Assembly (NCBI RefSeq): GCF_002891535.1
Contig: NZ_PDZR01000009.1
Location: 1-64,000 of the forward strand
Length of the DNA: 64,000 nt
Origin: Methylocella silvestris
GTDB lineage: Bacteria; Pseudomonadota; Alphaproteobacteria; Rhizobiales; Beijerinckiaceae
Direction of reading: 5' to 3'
Shown piece after piece: positions 8,943 to 17,604 of the stretch. The stretch's first letter is position 1, and every line of letters begins with the position of its first letter. The position numbers and the translations under genes were made by a program. The notes under the pieces were generated by a model, which worked only from the letters and a program-made list of their open reading frames with translations, did no database searches and had not been told where the DNA came from.

Positions 8943-9019
8943 CTATCGGCCTATCTTAAAGCAAGGCGCCGCTTTGCTGCAGGTCCGGCCCCCTGCGCTC
9001 CGTCGAGGATTGACGCTGG

Positions 9020-9568
9020 ATGTCCGTTCCGACACGTAAAAACCGTCTCAGTCCGCCCTTCATGCACGCCTTCCGCAGCGCCTTCGAGCAGAAGGATTCG
9101 CGCCAGAAGCAGGATCTGCGCGACGCCGCCGGCGACCGCATCATTGCGCCCCGCCGCGCCGCCGTGCGCGCGACCATCAGCGAGCCCAATCTGCGCCGTG
9201 AAGTCGCCCGTGATCTCGAGGCCCTCGTCAACGCCGTGGCGTTTGAGTCGACCGAGGACCTCTCCGACTTTGACGGCGTGCGCAAATCGATCCTGAATTA
9301 CGGCCTGCCCGATCTCATTCACCGCACAATCGACGAAGCCGGCGTCAATCTCATCGAAGACGAAATCGCCAATGCCTTGCGGCGCTATGAGCCGCGACTT
9401 GCGGCAGGCACCATCAAAGTGTCGCGCGACGACGGCCTCGACAAGGATGAGCTCAAGGTCCGCTTTCTGGTGCGCGCCGATCTCATCTGCGCGCCGGTCA
9501 ATGTGCCGGTCGAATTCATCGCCGACGTCGAAATCGACAGCGGCGATGTTGTTGTGAAGAAAGCCTGA
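9020..9568 (+). CDS. tssE: T6SS baseplate protein TssE (gp25-like)
   Basis: TssE (182 residues) is the T6SS counterpart of phage T4 gp25 and nucleates the sheath on the baseplate. The gp25 core is seen in RREVARDLEALVNAVAFES, the loop SILNYGLPDLIH and EIANALRRYEPRL, a close variant of the usual I..YEPRL motif. The N-terminal PTRKNRLSPPFMHAFR stretch is basic. The gene starts ~80 bases after the hcp terminator. tssF follows after six bases. Confidence 0.94.
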   Translation: MSVPTRKNRLSPPFMHAFRSAFEQKDSRQKQDLRDAAGDRIIAPRRAAVRATISEPNLRREVARDLEALVNAVAFESTEDLSDFDGVRKSILNYGLPDLIHRTIDEAGVNLIEDEIANALRRYEPRLAAGTIKVSRDDGLDKDELKVRFLVRADLICAPVNVPVEFIADVEIDSGDVVVKKA

Positions 9569-9574
9569 GCGTTC

Positions 9575-11533
9575 ATGAATCGCGAATTCCTCGACCACTA
9601 CGATCGCGAACTCAAACTTCTGCACGAGCAGGCGCGTGAATTCGCCGAAGACTATCCCGGCGTCGCCGAGCGCCTCGGCGGATTGCTTGACGAGCGCATG
9701 GATCCGATGATCGGCGGCCTGCTCGAAGGCGCGGCCTTTCTCGCCGCGCGGGTGCAGTTGAAGCTGAAGCACGAGTTCCCGGAATTCACCAATAATCTGC
9801 TGGAGCAGCTCGTTCCGGACTATCTTGCGCCGACCCCGTCCGTGCTGCTTCTGCGCGCCGAGCCCCCTTACGAGGACGCCGCGCTGCGCGACGGGCAGAC
9901 CATCGCGCGCGGCTCCTATCTCGAGGCGGTCTACCGCGAGCAGGATCGCCAGGTCGCCTGCCGCTTCCGCCTCGCCTCCAAGATCACGCTGCTGCCGTTT
10001 GAAATCACCGCCGCGGAATATTATGGCTCGCCGGCGCCGCTGCAGGCGCTTGGCGTTTCCGTCGGCGCTGACGCGCTGGCCGGCCTCAAGATCTCGCTGA
10101 CCCATCGCAGCGCCACGCGCATCGAGGACGAGCCGCGCGACGCCGAGGCCGCCGAGCGCCCGGACCTCTGGTTCGACGGTTGCCGAATCAACGAACTGCC
10201 AATTCATTTCCTCGGACCCGAACCCGACGCCATCGCGCTCTACGAGCAGATCTTCGCCGGCGCCGCCGGCGTCTATTTCCGCTATCTCGATCCATTCGGC
10301 GATCCGGTGGTGATCCCGGCCGGAACCGACATCATCGAACAGATCGGCTTTCGCGACGACGAGGCGCTGTTTCCCAAAAACGAACGTATCTTTTCGGGCT
10401 TTGAATGGCTGCGCGAATATTTCATGTTTCCGCGCAAGTTCCTGGGGATGCGGCTGACCGGGCTGCGCGCGATCCTCGCCCGCCTGCCCGCCCGCAACAT
10501 CGACATCATCATCAGCTTCAAGGAACTCAACCCGCGCCTTCAGGTCGCGGTGACGCGCAACATGTTCGCGCTCTATGCGGCCCCGGCCATCAACCTCTTT
10601 GAAAAAACCATCGACCGCGTGCAGGTCAAATCCAACCAGCACGAATATCATATCGTGCCCGACCGCAGCCGTTATCTCGACTATGAACCGCACCGGCTGC
10701 TGTCGGTGTTTGCGCATTATCGCGGCGGGGCGGACGCAGCGCCCGTGCGCCCGCTTTATTCGTCCGAGGCGGAAGGCGGCGCGGGCGCGCTGCATTATGC
10801 CGTTCGCCGCATGCCGCGCCGGCGCACGGCGCGGGAAAACAAATATGGCGCCTCATCCGATTATGTTGGCACCGATATGTTTATCGCCCTCGTCGACAAT
10901 TCGCGCGGGAGCGAGGAGCGGCCCATCGCCGAGCTCAGCGTCACCGCGCTCTGCTCCAACCGGCATCTGACCGAGCAGCTTCCGGTCGGTCAGGGCGGCG
11001 CTGATTTCCGCCTCATCGACAACACATCGATCGATCTGCGCTGCATCGCCGGCCCGACGCGGCCGCGCGAACCGATCATCGCGCAATTGCGCAGCCGCAG
11101 CGAATCGGCCTACGCCGGCAAGGTGACCTGGCGGCTCATCAATCTGCTCAGCCTCAATCATCTCGGCCTCGTCGAACGCGGCGCCGGCCGCAATGCGCAG
11201 GCGTTGCGCGAAACCGTCTCGATGTTCGCCGACCTTTCCGACAGCGCCACCGAGCGGCGCATCCGCGGCCTGCGCAGCGTCGACAGCCGGCCGATCGTGC
11301 GGCGCATCCGGCAATCAGGCGGCGTCGGCGTCGCGCGCGGCGTCGAAGTCAGCGTGACGATCGACGAGAAAGCGTTTGAGGGCAGCGGCGCCTTCTTGCT
11401 CGGCGCGATCCTCGATCGCTTCTATTGCGAATATGCGGGCTTCAATCATTTCACGCAGACGGTGATTCGCAGCGTCGACCGCGGCGAGATCATGCGCTGG
11501 CCGGTGCGCGCCGGCTTACGGAGGCCGCTATGA
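9575..11533 (+). CDS. tssF: T6SS baseplate protein TssF
   Basis: TssF (652 residues, slightly longer than the usual ~590-630) is a wedge protein of the baseplate working with TssG, TssE and TssK. The start MNREFLDHYDRELKLLHEQA and the next segment FAEDYPGVAERLGG are typical, as are HEFPEFTNNLLEQLVPDYL and, near the C-terminus, YCEYAGFNHFTQTVI. It begins six bases after tssE. Its TGA overlaps the ATG of tssG (ATGA), so the two are translationally coupled. Confidence 0.95.
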   Translation: MNREFLDHYDRELKLLHEQAREFAEDYPGVAERLGGLLDERMDPMIGGLLEGAAFLAARVQLKLKHEFPEFTNNLLEQLVPDYLAPTPSVLLLRAEPPYEDAALRDGQTIARGSYLEAVYREQDRQVACRFRLASKITLLPFEITAAEYYGSPAPLQALGVSVGADALAGLKISLTHRSATRIEDEPRDAEAAERPDLWFDGCRINELPIHFLGPEPDAIALYEQIFAGAAGVYFRYLDPFGDPVVIPAGTDIIEQIGFRDDEALFPKNERIFSGFEWLREYFMFPRKFLGMRLTGLRAILARLPARNIDIIISFKELNPRLQVAVTRNMFALYAAPAINLFEKTIDRVQVKSNQHEYHIVPDRSRYLDYEPHRLLSVFAHYRGGADAAPVRPLYSSEAEGGAGALHYAVRRMPRRRTARENKYGASSDYVGTDMFIALVDNSRGSEERPIAELSVTALCSNRHLTEQLPVGQGGADFRLIDNTSIDLRCIAGPTRPREPIIAQLRSRSESAYAGKVTWRLINLLSLNHLGLVERGAGRNAQALRETVSMFADLSDSATERRIRGLRSVDSRPIVRRIRQSGGVGVARGVEVSVTIDEKAFEGSGAFLLGAILDRFYCEYAGFNHFTQTVIRSVDRGEIMRWPVRAGLRRPL

Positions 11534-12579
11534 GCCTCAAGGGCGCCGAAAGCGAACCCTGGCGCTTCGACTTCTTCGCGACGATGCGCGCCCTCGAACG
11601 CGCGAACCCCGCGCTGCCGCGCATCGGCGACGCTGCCGCCCTGCGCGAGGAATATGCAAGGCTTGGCCAGGATCCTTACATGGATTTTCCGGCCTCGACG
11701 CTCGCCAAATTCGAAGCGCGCGAAACCCATACCCGAATCCTTACAAAGTTTCTCGGCTTCCTCGGCCCGCAGGGCGCGCTGCCGCTGGCGACGACAGAAG
11801 AAGCCTACAGCTGGTTTCTGGCGCAGGACGATTCCTTTCCGCGCTTTCTCGACATCATCAACCATCGCTTTTTACAGTTGTTCTTCCGCGCCTGGGCCGA
11901 TTCGCGACCCGTCGCGCAACACGACCGGCCGGACGAAGACCGCTTCGAAACCTATGTCGGCGCATCGGCCGGGCTCGGCTCGCCGATCTTCCGCGATATC
12001 GATTCGGTGGACGATCGCGCAAAGTTGTGCTTTGCCGGCGTGCTCGGGCCGCAAGCCAAATCCGCCTCGCGCCTTCGCGCCTTCATATCCGGGCATTTCC
12101 ACGTCGAGGCGGAGATCGAGGAATTCGTCGGCTCGCGGCTGGAGCTTGAGCCCGCGGATCAGTCAAGACTTGGCTCTGCCTGGCTCGGCGTCGATATGCT
12201 GCTTGGCGCAAGCTTCTACAGCGTGCAGGACAAGGTGCGCATCCGCATCTATGTGCCGGATATGAAAGCCTACCGTCGCTTTCTGCCGGACGGCGATTTC
12301 TGCGAGCCGCTTGCCGATATCGTCTTCTTCTATGTTGGCGAAGAGCTCGACTGGGACCTCGAACTCGCGCTCCCGGCCAAGGCGGCCGCGCCCGTAAAAC
12401 TTGGGCAATCCGGCGATCTTGGCTGGACGAGCTGGGTCGCGCCGGACTGGGCGGCGGCGGACGCCTGGCGCCGGGACGCGCGATTCCATCCGGCCGAACG
12501 CATGCGCGAAGCGCGGGCGCGCGCGGCAAAAACGAAACATCAACAAGGTCGCGCCGCGACGGGAGCAGACAATGGCTGA
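11530..12579 (+). CDS. tssG: T6SS baseplate protein TssG
   Basis: TssG (349 residues) completes the TssF2-TssG wedge of the T6SS baseplate. The start MSLKGAESEPWRFDFFATMR keeps the family's aromatic WRFDFF segment. Later markers are LTKFLGFLGPQGALPL, FLDIINHRFLQLFFRAW and RLGSAWLGVDMLLG. ATG at 11530 overlaps the tssF stop. The 3' end overlaps the start of clpV by eight bases. The last ~50 residues are basic and probably disordered. Confidence 0.94.
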   Translation: MSLKGAESEPWRFDFFATMRALERANPALPRIGDAAALREEYARLGQDPYMDFPASTLAKFEARETHTRILTKFLGFLGPQGALPLATTEEAYSWFLAQDDSFPRFLDIINHRFLQLFFRAWADSRPVAQHDRPDEDRFETYVGASAGLGSPIFRDIDSVDDRAKLCFAGVLGPQAKSASRLRAFISGHFHVEAEIEEFVGSRLELEPADQSRLGSAWLGVDMLLGASFYSVQDKVRIRIYVPDMKAYRRFLPDGDFCEPLADIVFFYVGEELDWDLELALPAKAAAPVKLGQSGDLGWTSWVAPDWAAADAWRRDARFHPAERMREARARAAKTKHQQGRAATGADNG

Positions 12580-15283
12580 CATCAGTCTCGAAGCCGTAAC
12601 GGGGAAGCTTAACAGAATCGGCTATGAGACCTTCATCCAGGCCCTGCGCCAGGCGAAGGGCGCCGGCAACCGCAATGTCGAGCTGGCGCATTGGCTGGCG
12701 CATATCATGCAAAAAGAGCGATCCGACCTCGCGCTGACGGCCGATCATTTCAAGCTCGATCGCGCAAAGCTCGCAAGCGACATCGCCCGGACGATCGACG
12801 GCTTTCGCCGCAATGAAACGGAGATGCCGGGCGTCTCCAACACGCTCGTCGATCTGCTCGATCGCGGCTGGCATTACGCCACCCTGTTCTTCGGCGAAAC
12901 GCAGATCCGCACCGGGCACGTTCTGGCTGGCGCCTTGAAGTCGCTGGAGCTGCGCCGCGCCTTCACCTCGATTTCACCGGAGTTCGCGAAAATCCCCGGC
13001 GACGCCTTGACCAATGAGTATCGCTCGCTCTGGGCCGGCTCGGATGAAGAGAATTTGCAGCCGATGGACGGCTCCGGCCTCAGCGCCGCGGGAACGCCGG
13101 GGGCGGAGCAGGCGCAAGGCGCCAGGGGCACGACCGCGCTCGACCGCTTCTCGCAGGATCTGACCGCCAAGGCCGCCAGCGGCGAAATGGACCCCGTGCT
13201 CGGGCGCGATGACGAAATCCGCCAGATCATCGATGTGCTGATGCGCCGTCGCCAGAACAATCCGATCCTGACCGGCGAGGCCGGCGTCGGCAAAACCGCC
13301 ATTGTCGAAGGGCTGGCGCAACGCATCGCCGCTGGCGAAGTTCCCCCGGCGTTGCGCGGCGTAAGGTTGCTCGCGCTCGACATCACGCTGATGCAGGCCG
13401 GGGCCTCCATGAAGGGCGAGTTCGAGCAGCGCCTGCGCTCCGTCATCGACGAGGTGCAGGCCTCGCCGAAGCCGATTATTCTCTTCATCGATGAGGCGCA
13501 TACGCTGATCGGCGCCGGCGGCGCGGCCGGCACGGGCGACGCTGCAAATATTTTGAAGCCTGCGCTCGCGCGCGGCACGCTGCGGACCATCGCCGCGACC
13601 ACATGGGCCGAATACAGGCAGTATTTCGAAAAGGATCCGGCGCTGACCCGCAGATTCCAGCCCGTGCAGGTCGACGAGCCGGATGTAGCGCGCTGTTGCG
13701 TGATGCTGCGCGGCGTGCTGGCGCCGATGGAAAAGCACCATAAAGTGCGCATTTCGGACGCCGCGATCGTCGCCGCGGTCAATCTCTCGCACCGCTACAT
13801 TCCCGCACGCCTGTTGCCGGACAAGGCGGTGAGCCTGCTCGACACCACCTGCGCGCGCGTCGCGATCAGCCAGAATTCGACGCCGGCCGCAGTGGAGGAC
13901 GCGCGCGTCGCAGCAGATGCGCTCGAAGCCGAGAAAGCCGCCCTCACCACCGACGCCGATCTCGGGGATCTCGATGAAGAGCGCATCGGCGAAATCGACT
14001 CCGAACTCGCCGAACTCAAGGAAAAGAGCGCAGCGCTCGAAGAAGAATGGGCGAAGGAGCGCGCTCTGATCGAGGAGATCGTGAAGCTGCGGCAGGAGCT
14101 GAGCGAAAAGCCGGCGGACGCGGAGCAAAAACGCATCACGCTCAGGGACAAGATCGCCTCCCTCGGCGGCGTCGATCCCGAGAAGCGGATGATCTACGCC
14201 CATGTCGACGATCAGTCGGTCGCCGCCGTCGTCTCAGACTGGACCGGCATTCCGGTCGGCCGAATGGTCAAGGACGAGATCGAGAATGTGCTGCGCCTGC
14301 CGGAAATTCTCAACCGGCGCGTCGTCGGCCAATCGCATGGCCTCGCCATGATCGCCAAGCGCATCGAGACCAATCGCGCCGGCCTCGACAATCCCTCAAA
14401 GCCGATCGGCGTCTTTATGCTGTGCGGACCCTCCGGCGTCGGCAAGACCGAGACGGCGCTGGCGCTGGCAGAAGCGCTTTATGGCGGCGAGCAGAATATC
14501 ATTACGATCAACATGTCTGAATTTCAGGAGGCGCACACCGTCTCCGGACTGAAGGGCGCCCCGCCCGGCTATGTCGGCTATGGCGAGGGCGGGCGCCTGA
14601 CAGAAGCGGTGCGCCGCAAGCCCTATAGCGTCGTGCTGCTCGACGAGATCGAGAAGGCCCATCCCGACGTGCATGAGCTGTTCTTCCAGGTTTTCGACAA
14701 GGGCGTCATGGAAGACGGCACGGGGCGGCGGATCGATTTCAAGAATACGCTCATCATACTGACCTCGAACGTCGGCACCGAGACCATCATGCGGCGCGCC
14801 GAAGACCCGGCCTTCGCGGGCGACGCGGAAGCGCTGGCGGCGGAGCTCAGGCCCGACCTGTTGCAGGTCTTTCCGCCCGCGCTGCTTGGGCGTCTCGTGA
14901 CAATCCCCTATCTGCCGCTGTCGCCGTCGATGCTGGCCGGCATCGTGCGGCTGCAGCTCGGGCGCATCGGCAAACGCATCCGCGCGGCGCAGGACGCCGC
15001 CTTCAGCTATGACGACGCCGTGGTCGATCATATTGTCTCGCTCTGCAACGATCCGGATTCGGGCGGACGCATCATCGACAACATCATCAATAACACTTTG
15101 CTGCCGGCGCTTTCGCGCGAATTTTTGAAGCGAACGCTGGCGAAGCAGGAACTGAAGGAGGCGCGCGTGACGATGGAAAACGGCGCCTTCGCTTATGAGT
15201 GCATCGGGGCCGCGCCGGGCGCGTCGGCGCGGGACGAACCATCCGCGCTCGAATTGGAGGAAACGCCTCAGCCTGTGGAATGA
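12572..15283 (+). CDS. clpV: T6SS sheath-recycling ATPase ClpV/TssH
   Basis: ClpV (903 residues) is the AAA+ unfoldase that disassembles contracted TssBC sheaths. ATG at 12572 (MADISLEAVTGKLN) has GGGAG upstream; longer upstream frames lie inside tssG. Domains in order are an N-domain (~1-160), AAA1 with Walker A GEAGVGKT (~235-242) and LFIDEAHTLIGAGG, the middle coiled coil (~420-540), and AAA2 with Walker A GPSGVGKT (~619-626) and LLDEIEKAHPDV. A C-terminal small domain completes the protein. It ends the tssB-clpV run and is convergent with the methyltransferase gene. Confidence 0.97.
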   Translation: MADISLEAVTGKLNRIGYETFIQALRQAKGAGNRNVELAHWLAHIMQKERSDLALTADHFKLDRAKLASDIARTIDGFRRNETEMPGVSNTLVDLLDRGWHYATLFFGETQIRTGHVLAGALKSLELRRAFTSISPEFAKIPGDALTNEYRSLWAGSDEENLQPMDGSGLSAAGTPGAEQAQGARGTTALDRFSQDLTAKAASGEMDPVLGRDDEIRQIIDVLMRRRQNNPILTGEAGVGKTAIVEGLAQRIAAGEVPPALRGVRLLALDITLMQAGASMKGEFEQRLRSVIDEVQASPKPIILFIDEAHTLIGAGGAAGTGDAANILKPALARGTLRTIAATTWAEYRQYFEKDPALTRRFQPVQVDEPDVARCCVMLRGVLAPMEKHHKVRISDAAIVAAVNLSHRYIPARLLPDKAVSLLDTTCARVAISQNSTPAAVEDARVAADALEAEKAALTTDADLGDLDEERIGEIDSELAELKEKSAALEEEWAKERALIEEIVKLRQELSEKPADAEQKRITLRDKIASLGGVDPEKRMIYAHVDDQSVAAVVSDWTGIPVGRMVKDEIENVLRLPEILNRRVVGQSHGLAMIAKRIETNRAGLDNPSKPIGVFMLCGPSGVGKTETALALAEALYGGEQNIITINMSEFQEAHTVSGLKGAPPGYVGYGEGGRLTEAVRRKPYSVVLLDEIEKAHPDVHELFFQVFDKGVMEDGTGRRIDFKNTLIILTSNVGTETIMRRAEDPAFAGDAEALAAELRPDLLQVFPPALLGRLVTIPYLPLSPSMLAGIVRLQLGRIGKRIRAAQDAAFSYDDAVVDHIVSLCNDPDSGGRIIDNIINNTLLPALSREFLKRTLAKQELKEARVTMENGAFAYECIGAAPGASARDEPSALELEETPQPVE

Positions 15284-15378
15284 CGACGCATGCGCAGGGC
15301 CGCAGAGCGACGCCGTCGGCCAGGCAATCGACGCGGCGAAGAACGCGGAGTACCGAGCAGAGCCGGCCGCGGGCGGCG

Positions 15379-16824
15379 TCACGCCATCATAAGCCCGAGC
15401 CGCGCCAGGTCGGCAAGCGCTGTGTGAGTGCGGGCCAGCGCAGCCGGACCCGCAAGGCCAGCCTCGCGCTCCATCCTGTGCGCGAGTTCATCGCGCGTCA
15501 AACTCCCGTCGAGCAACGCGACGAAGCGGCGGGCGCCGGCGTCCTCCATCCGAACCGGCTTGTGAAGCAATGAGGCGAGGAAGGCGTCGCCCTGCGCGGC
15601 TTGCGCGCGGGCGAGCAGGCTGGCGCGCGGACGCTCGCCAGGCGACAAAGTGAACGCTGGCCGCTCCGTCAGAAGCGTTACGATTTTTGCGGTGAAGAGC
15701 CGCAGAAGCGGTTCGGCGTGGGCTGCCTCGCAGTCCTCCCCATCAAGCTGAAGGCTCTGCGGATAAGCTTCCCCCATTTGTGTCAGAAGCCTTGCGAAGC
15801 GCTGATCCCGCGTCGTCAATTCAGCCCCATTTCCGGCCCTGAAAACGAAGTCCTCTGGATCGCCGGAAGCGCTGTCCAGCGGCGTTATTTCGGCGCTCGC
15901 CCACAGACCGCGCAGCCTGCGCGGCTCAAGGCGCCGATCCATCTTGCCACCGCGCCGGAAAATCGAGCGACGGAAGCGGCGCATCGTAGCGAAATCGAGC
16001 GTCTGCTCAAAATCAGCGAAATCGGCGCGCGGTTCGCTTGCTTGCAGTTCCGACGGAAACAGGATTTCAGAACTGAGGCTTTGTTTTGCGTCGCAGAGAT
16101 AGACGAGGCCTTCGGCGTGAGCCGCGGCGACCACTTCGCTCAAGAGCTGCGGCGCATAGATCCCGCCGAGTTCGTCGTGGTAAAGCACGCCGGGCGGGCG
16201 CTTTAATGCGTCGCGCGCCTCTTCGATCAGGGCGTTCTGAAACGGATCGTCGGGCGACCATATTTGCGCAAAGCGCGCAAGCGCCTCGCGCGCGATAGCG
16301 AGCCGTTCGACCGGATCGGAAACGCCTTGCGCGCGGTTCAGCATCAGATCACGCAACGCCTGCCGCAGCCGGCAGCCGGGCAGCGCGTTATAGCTGACGA
16401 AGAACAGGCCGTCCGGACAGAGCCGTTCGGCGGCAAGCCGCATCAGCGCCCGCTGCACGGCGGCGGGGACCCAGGCATAGACGCCATGCGCAATGATGTA
16501 ATCGAATTGGCCGAGGTCGGACGTATCCTCGCAGAGATCCCGCGCCAAAAGGGTTACGTTAGCGAGCCCCGCCGCGCGCGCCAACGCCCGGCCCACATCG
16601 ACCGGAGCTTCGGCAAGATCGATTCCGACGAATTCCGATTTTGGCGCGCCAACCGCCATGCTCATCAGATTGACGCCCTCGCCACAGCCTATTTCGAGCA
16701 CGCGGGACGCCGATAGTTGCGCGGCAGGACGTCCGTAAAGAGTCGCAAATGCGTTAAGGCTCGCCGGATGTGTTTCAGAGACCGGCCAGTTGGGATAGCG
16801 CACGAGATCATAGGGGTTCGTCAT
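15379..16824 (-). CDS. SAM-dependent methyltransferase with C-terminal regulatory-type domain
   Basis: A protein of 481 residues. Residues ~40-170 form a class I Rossmann methyltransferase with motif I LEIGCGEGVNLMSMA and acidic motif II VGIDLAE, then QFDYIIAHGVYAWV and LFFVSYNALPG. The remaining ~300 residues resemble the methyltransferase regulatory domain of bacterial proteins of ~500 residues, including a winged-helix-like segment near RFARLLTQMGEAYP. The substrate cannot be told. It is convergent with clpV and upstream of no other minus-strand gene, so its link to the T6SS is positional only. Confidence 0.8.
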   Translation of the reverse strand: MTNPYDLVRYPNWPVSETHPASLNAFATLYGRPAAQLSASRVLEIGCGEGVNLMSMAVGAPKSEFVGIDLAEAPVDVGRALARAAGLANVTLLARDLCEDTSDLGQFDYIIAHGVYAWVPAAVQRALMRLAAERLCPDGLFFVSYNALPGCRLRQALRDLMLNRAQGVSDPVERLAIAREALARFAQIWSPDDPFQNALIEEARDALKRPPGVLYHDELGGIYAPQLLSEVVAAAHAEGLVYLCDAKQSLSSEILFPSELQASEPRADFADFEQTLDFATMRRFRRSIFRRGGKMDRRLEPRRLRGLWASAEITPLDSASGDPEDFVFRAGNGAELTTRDQRFARLLTQMGEAYPQSLQLDGEDCEAAHAEPLLRLFTAKIVTLLTERPAFTLSPGERPRASLLARAQAAQGDAFLASLLHKPVRMEDAGARRFVALLDGSLTRDELAHRMEREAGLAGPAALARTHTALADLARLGLMMA

Positions 16825-16946
16825 GGCGCATCCCGGTCGAAAACGGCGCTGGAACGGAAAGCGCTGAAGCCGATCGCCTCCCGCTCCTGACCTCTATTTG
16901 ACGCATGATCTTCGTTGCAAAAGTCTGCAGCTTTTTCAGATCGTGC

Positions 16947-17570
16947 CTAGGGGGTGATCGAATAGGACTTCACCGCAAACGACCAGTTCGGATCGGCGAG
17001 AGGCGCCTTGCCGTCGCGATCAGCAATGCGCAGCCGCTTCGCCGCGTCGTATAAAAACGCAACCGCCGCCCGCGTTCCAACCATCTCCTGCGGCACGTCG
17101 GGCAGATCGACGACATGCACCGGCTTCGGGCTGAGCAGCGCCAGAATCATGCCCTTTCCCGCGGGCGCCTCCGCGACATATTCGAAATGCGCGAAGGGAT
17201 TGAAATTGTCGGGAATAGCCACGATTCGCCCCGGCTGAAGCAGATTGGCTTTCTCGCTCGCCCCCGCCGGCAGCGCCATCGAATAGAGATTGGGATAGCG
17301 TTGCGTCACCTTGCCGGAGGCGTCGACATCGACAAGAACCAGATAGCCGGGCTTTTGCGCGCCGACGCGAAATCCGACCTTGGAGCCGATCGCAAACTCT
17401 TCGCCCGGCAATATGTCGATCGTCATGCCTGCCGAATTGTCAGGATCGAGCTCTTGCTTTGACGGCGTCACCACCGTCACCGCACGGGTGACGCCTTCAG
17501 CCAACGCGCCGCCCGCGGAGAGAAAGACCGCGGCGATCATCGCGCCCTTTACCGCACCAAGACTAGCCAT
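16947..17570 (-). CDS. Secreted DUF4384 domain protein
   Basis: A protein of 207 residues. ATG at 17570 was chosen because GAAGGA lies just upstream and a signal peptide follows (MASLGAVKGAMIAAVFLSAG, cleaved near ALA-EG). The mature part is a DUF4384 beta-sandwich: GEEFAIGSKVGFRVGAQ, GYLVLVDVDASGKVTQRYPN and a late FLYDAAKRLRIADRDG. DUF4384 domains often accompany or fuse to caspase-like and OmpA proteins, and here a caspase and an OmpA gene lie directly upstream on the same strand. It is the third gene of that operon. Its role is unknown; a periplasmic partner of the caspase is inference. Confidence 0.8.
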   Translation of the reverse strand: MASLGAVKGAMIAAVFLSAGGALAEGVTRAVTVVTPSKQELDPDNSAGMTIDILPGEEFAIGSKVGFRVGAQKPGYLVLVDVDASGKVTQRYPNLYSMALPAGASEKANLLQPGRIVAIPDNFNPFAHFEYVAEAPAGKGMILALLSPKPVHVVDLPDVPQEMVGTRAAVAFLYDAAKRLRIADRDGKAPLADPNWSFAVKSYSITP

Positions 17571-17604
17571 CTGGTCCTTCCGTTTGCCAAATACGTCTCC
17601 ACCC

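Noticed and set aside
8951-10795. Long minus-strand open frame antisense to tssE and tssF
   Set aside because: The plus strand has clear TssE and TssF proteins; the antisense translation is Arg/Asp-rich low-similarity sequence of the type forced by high GC.
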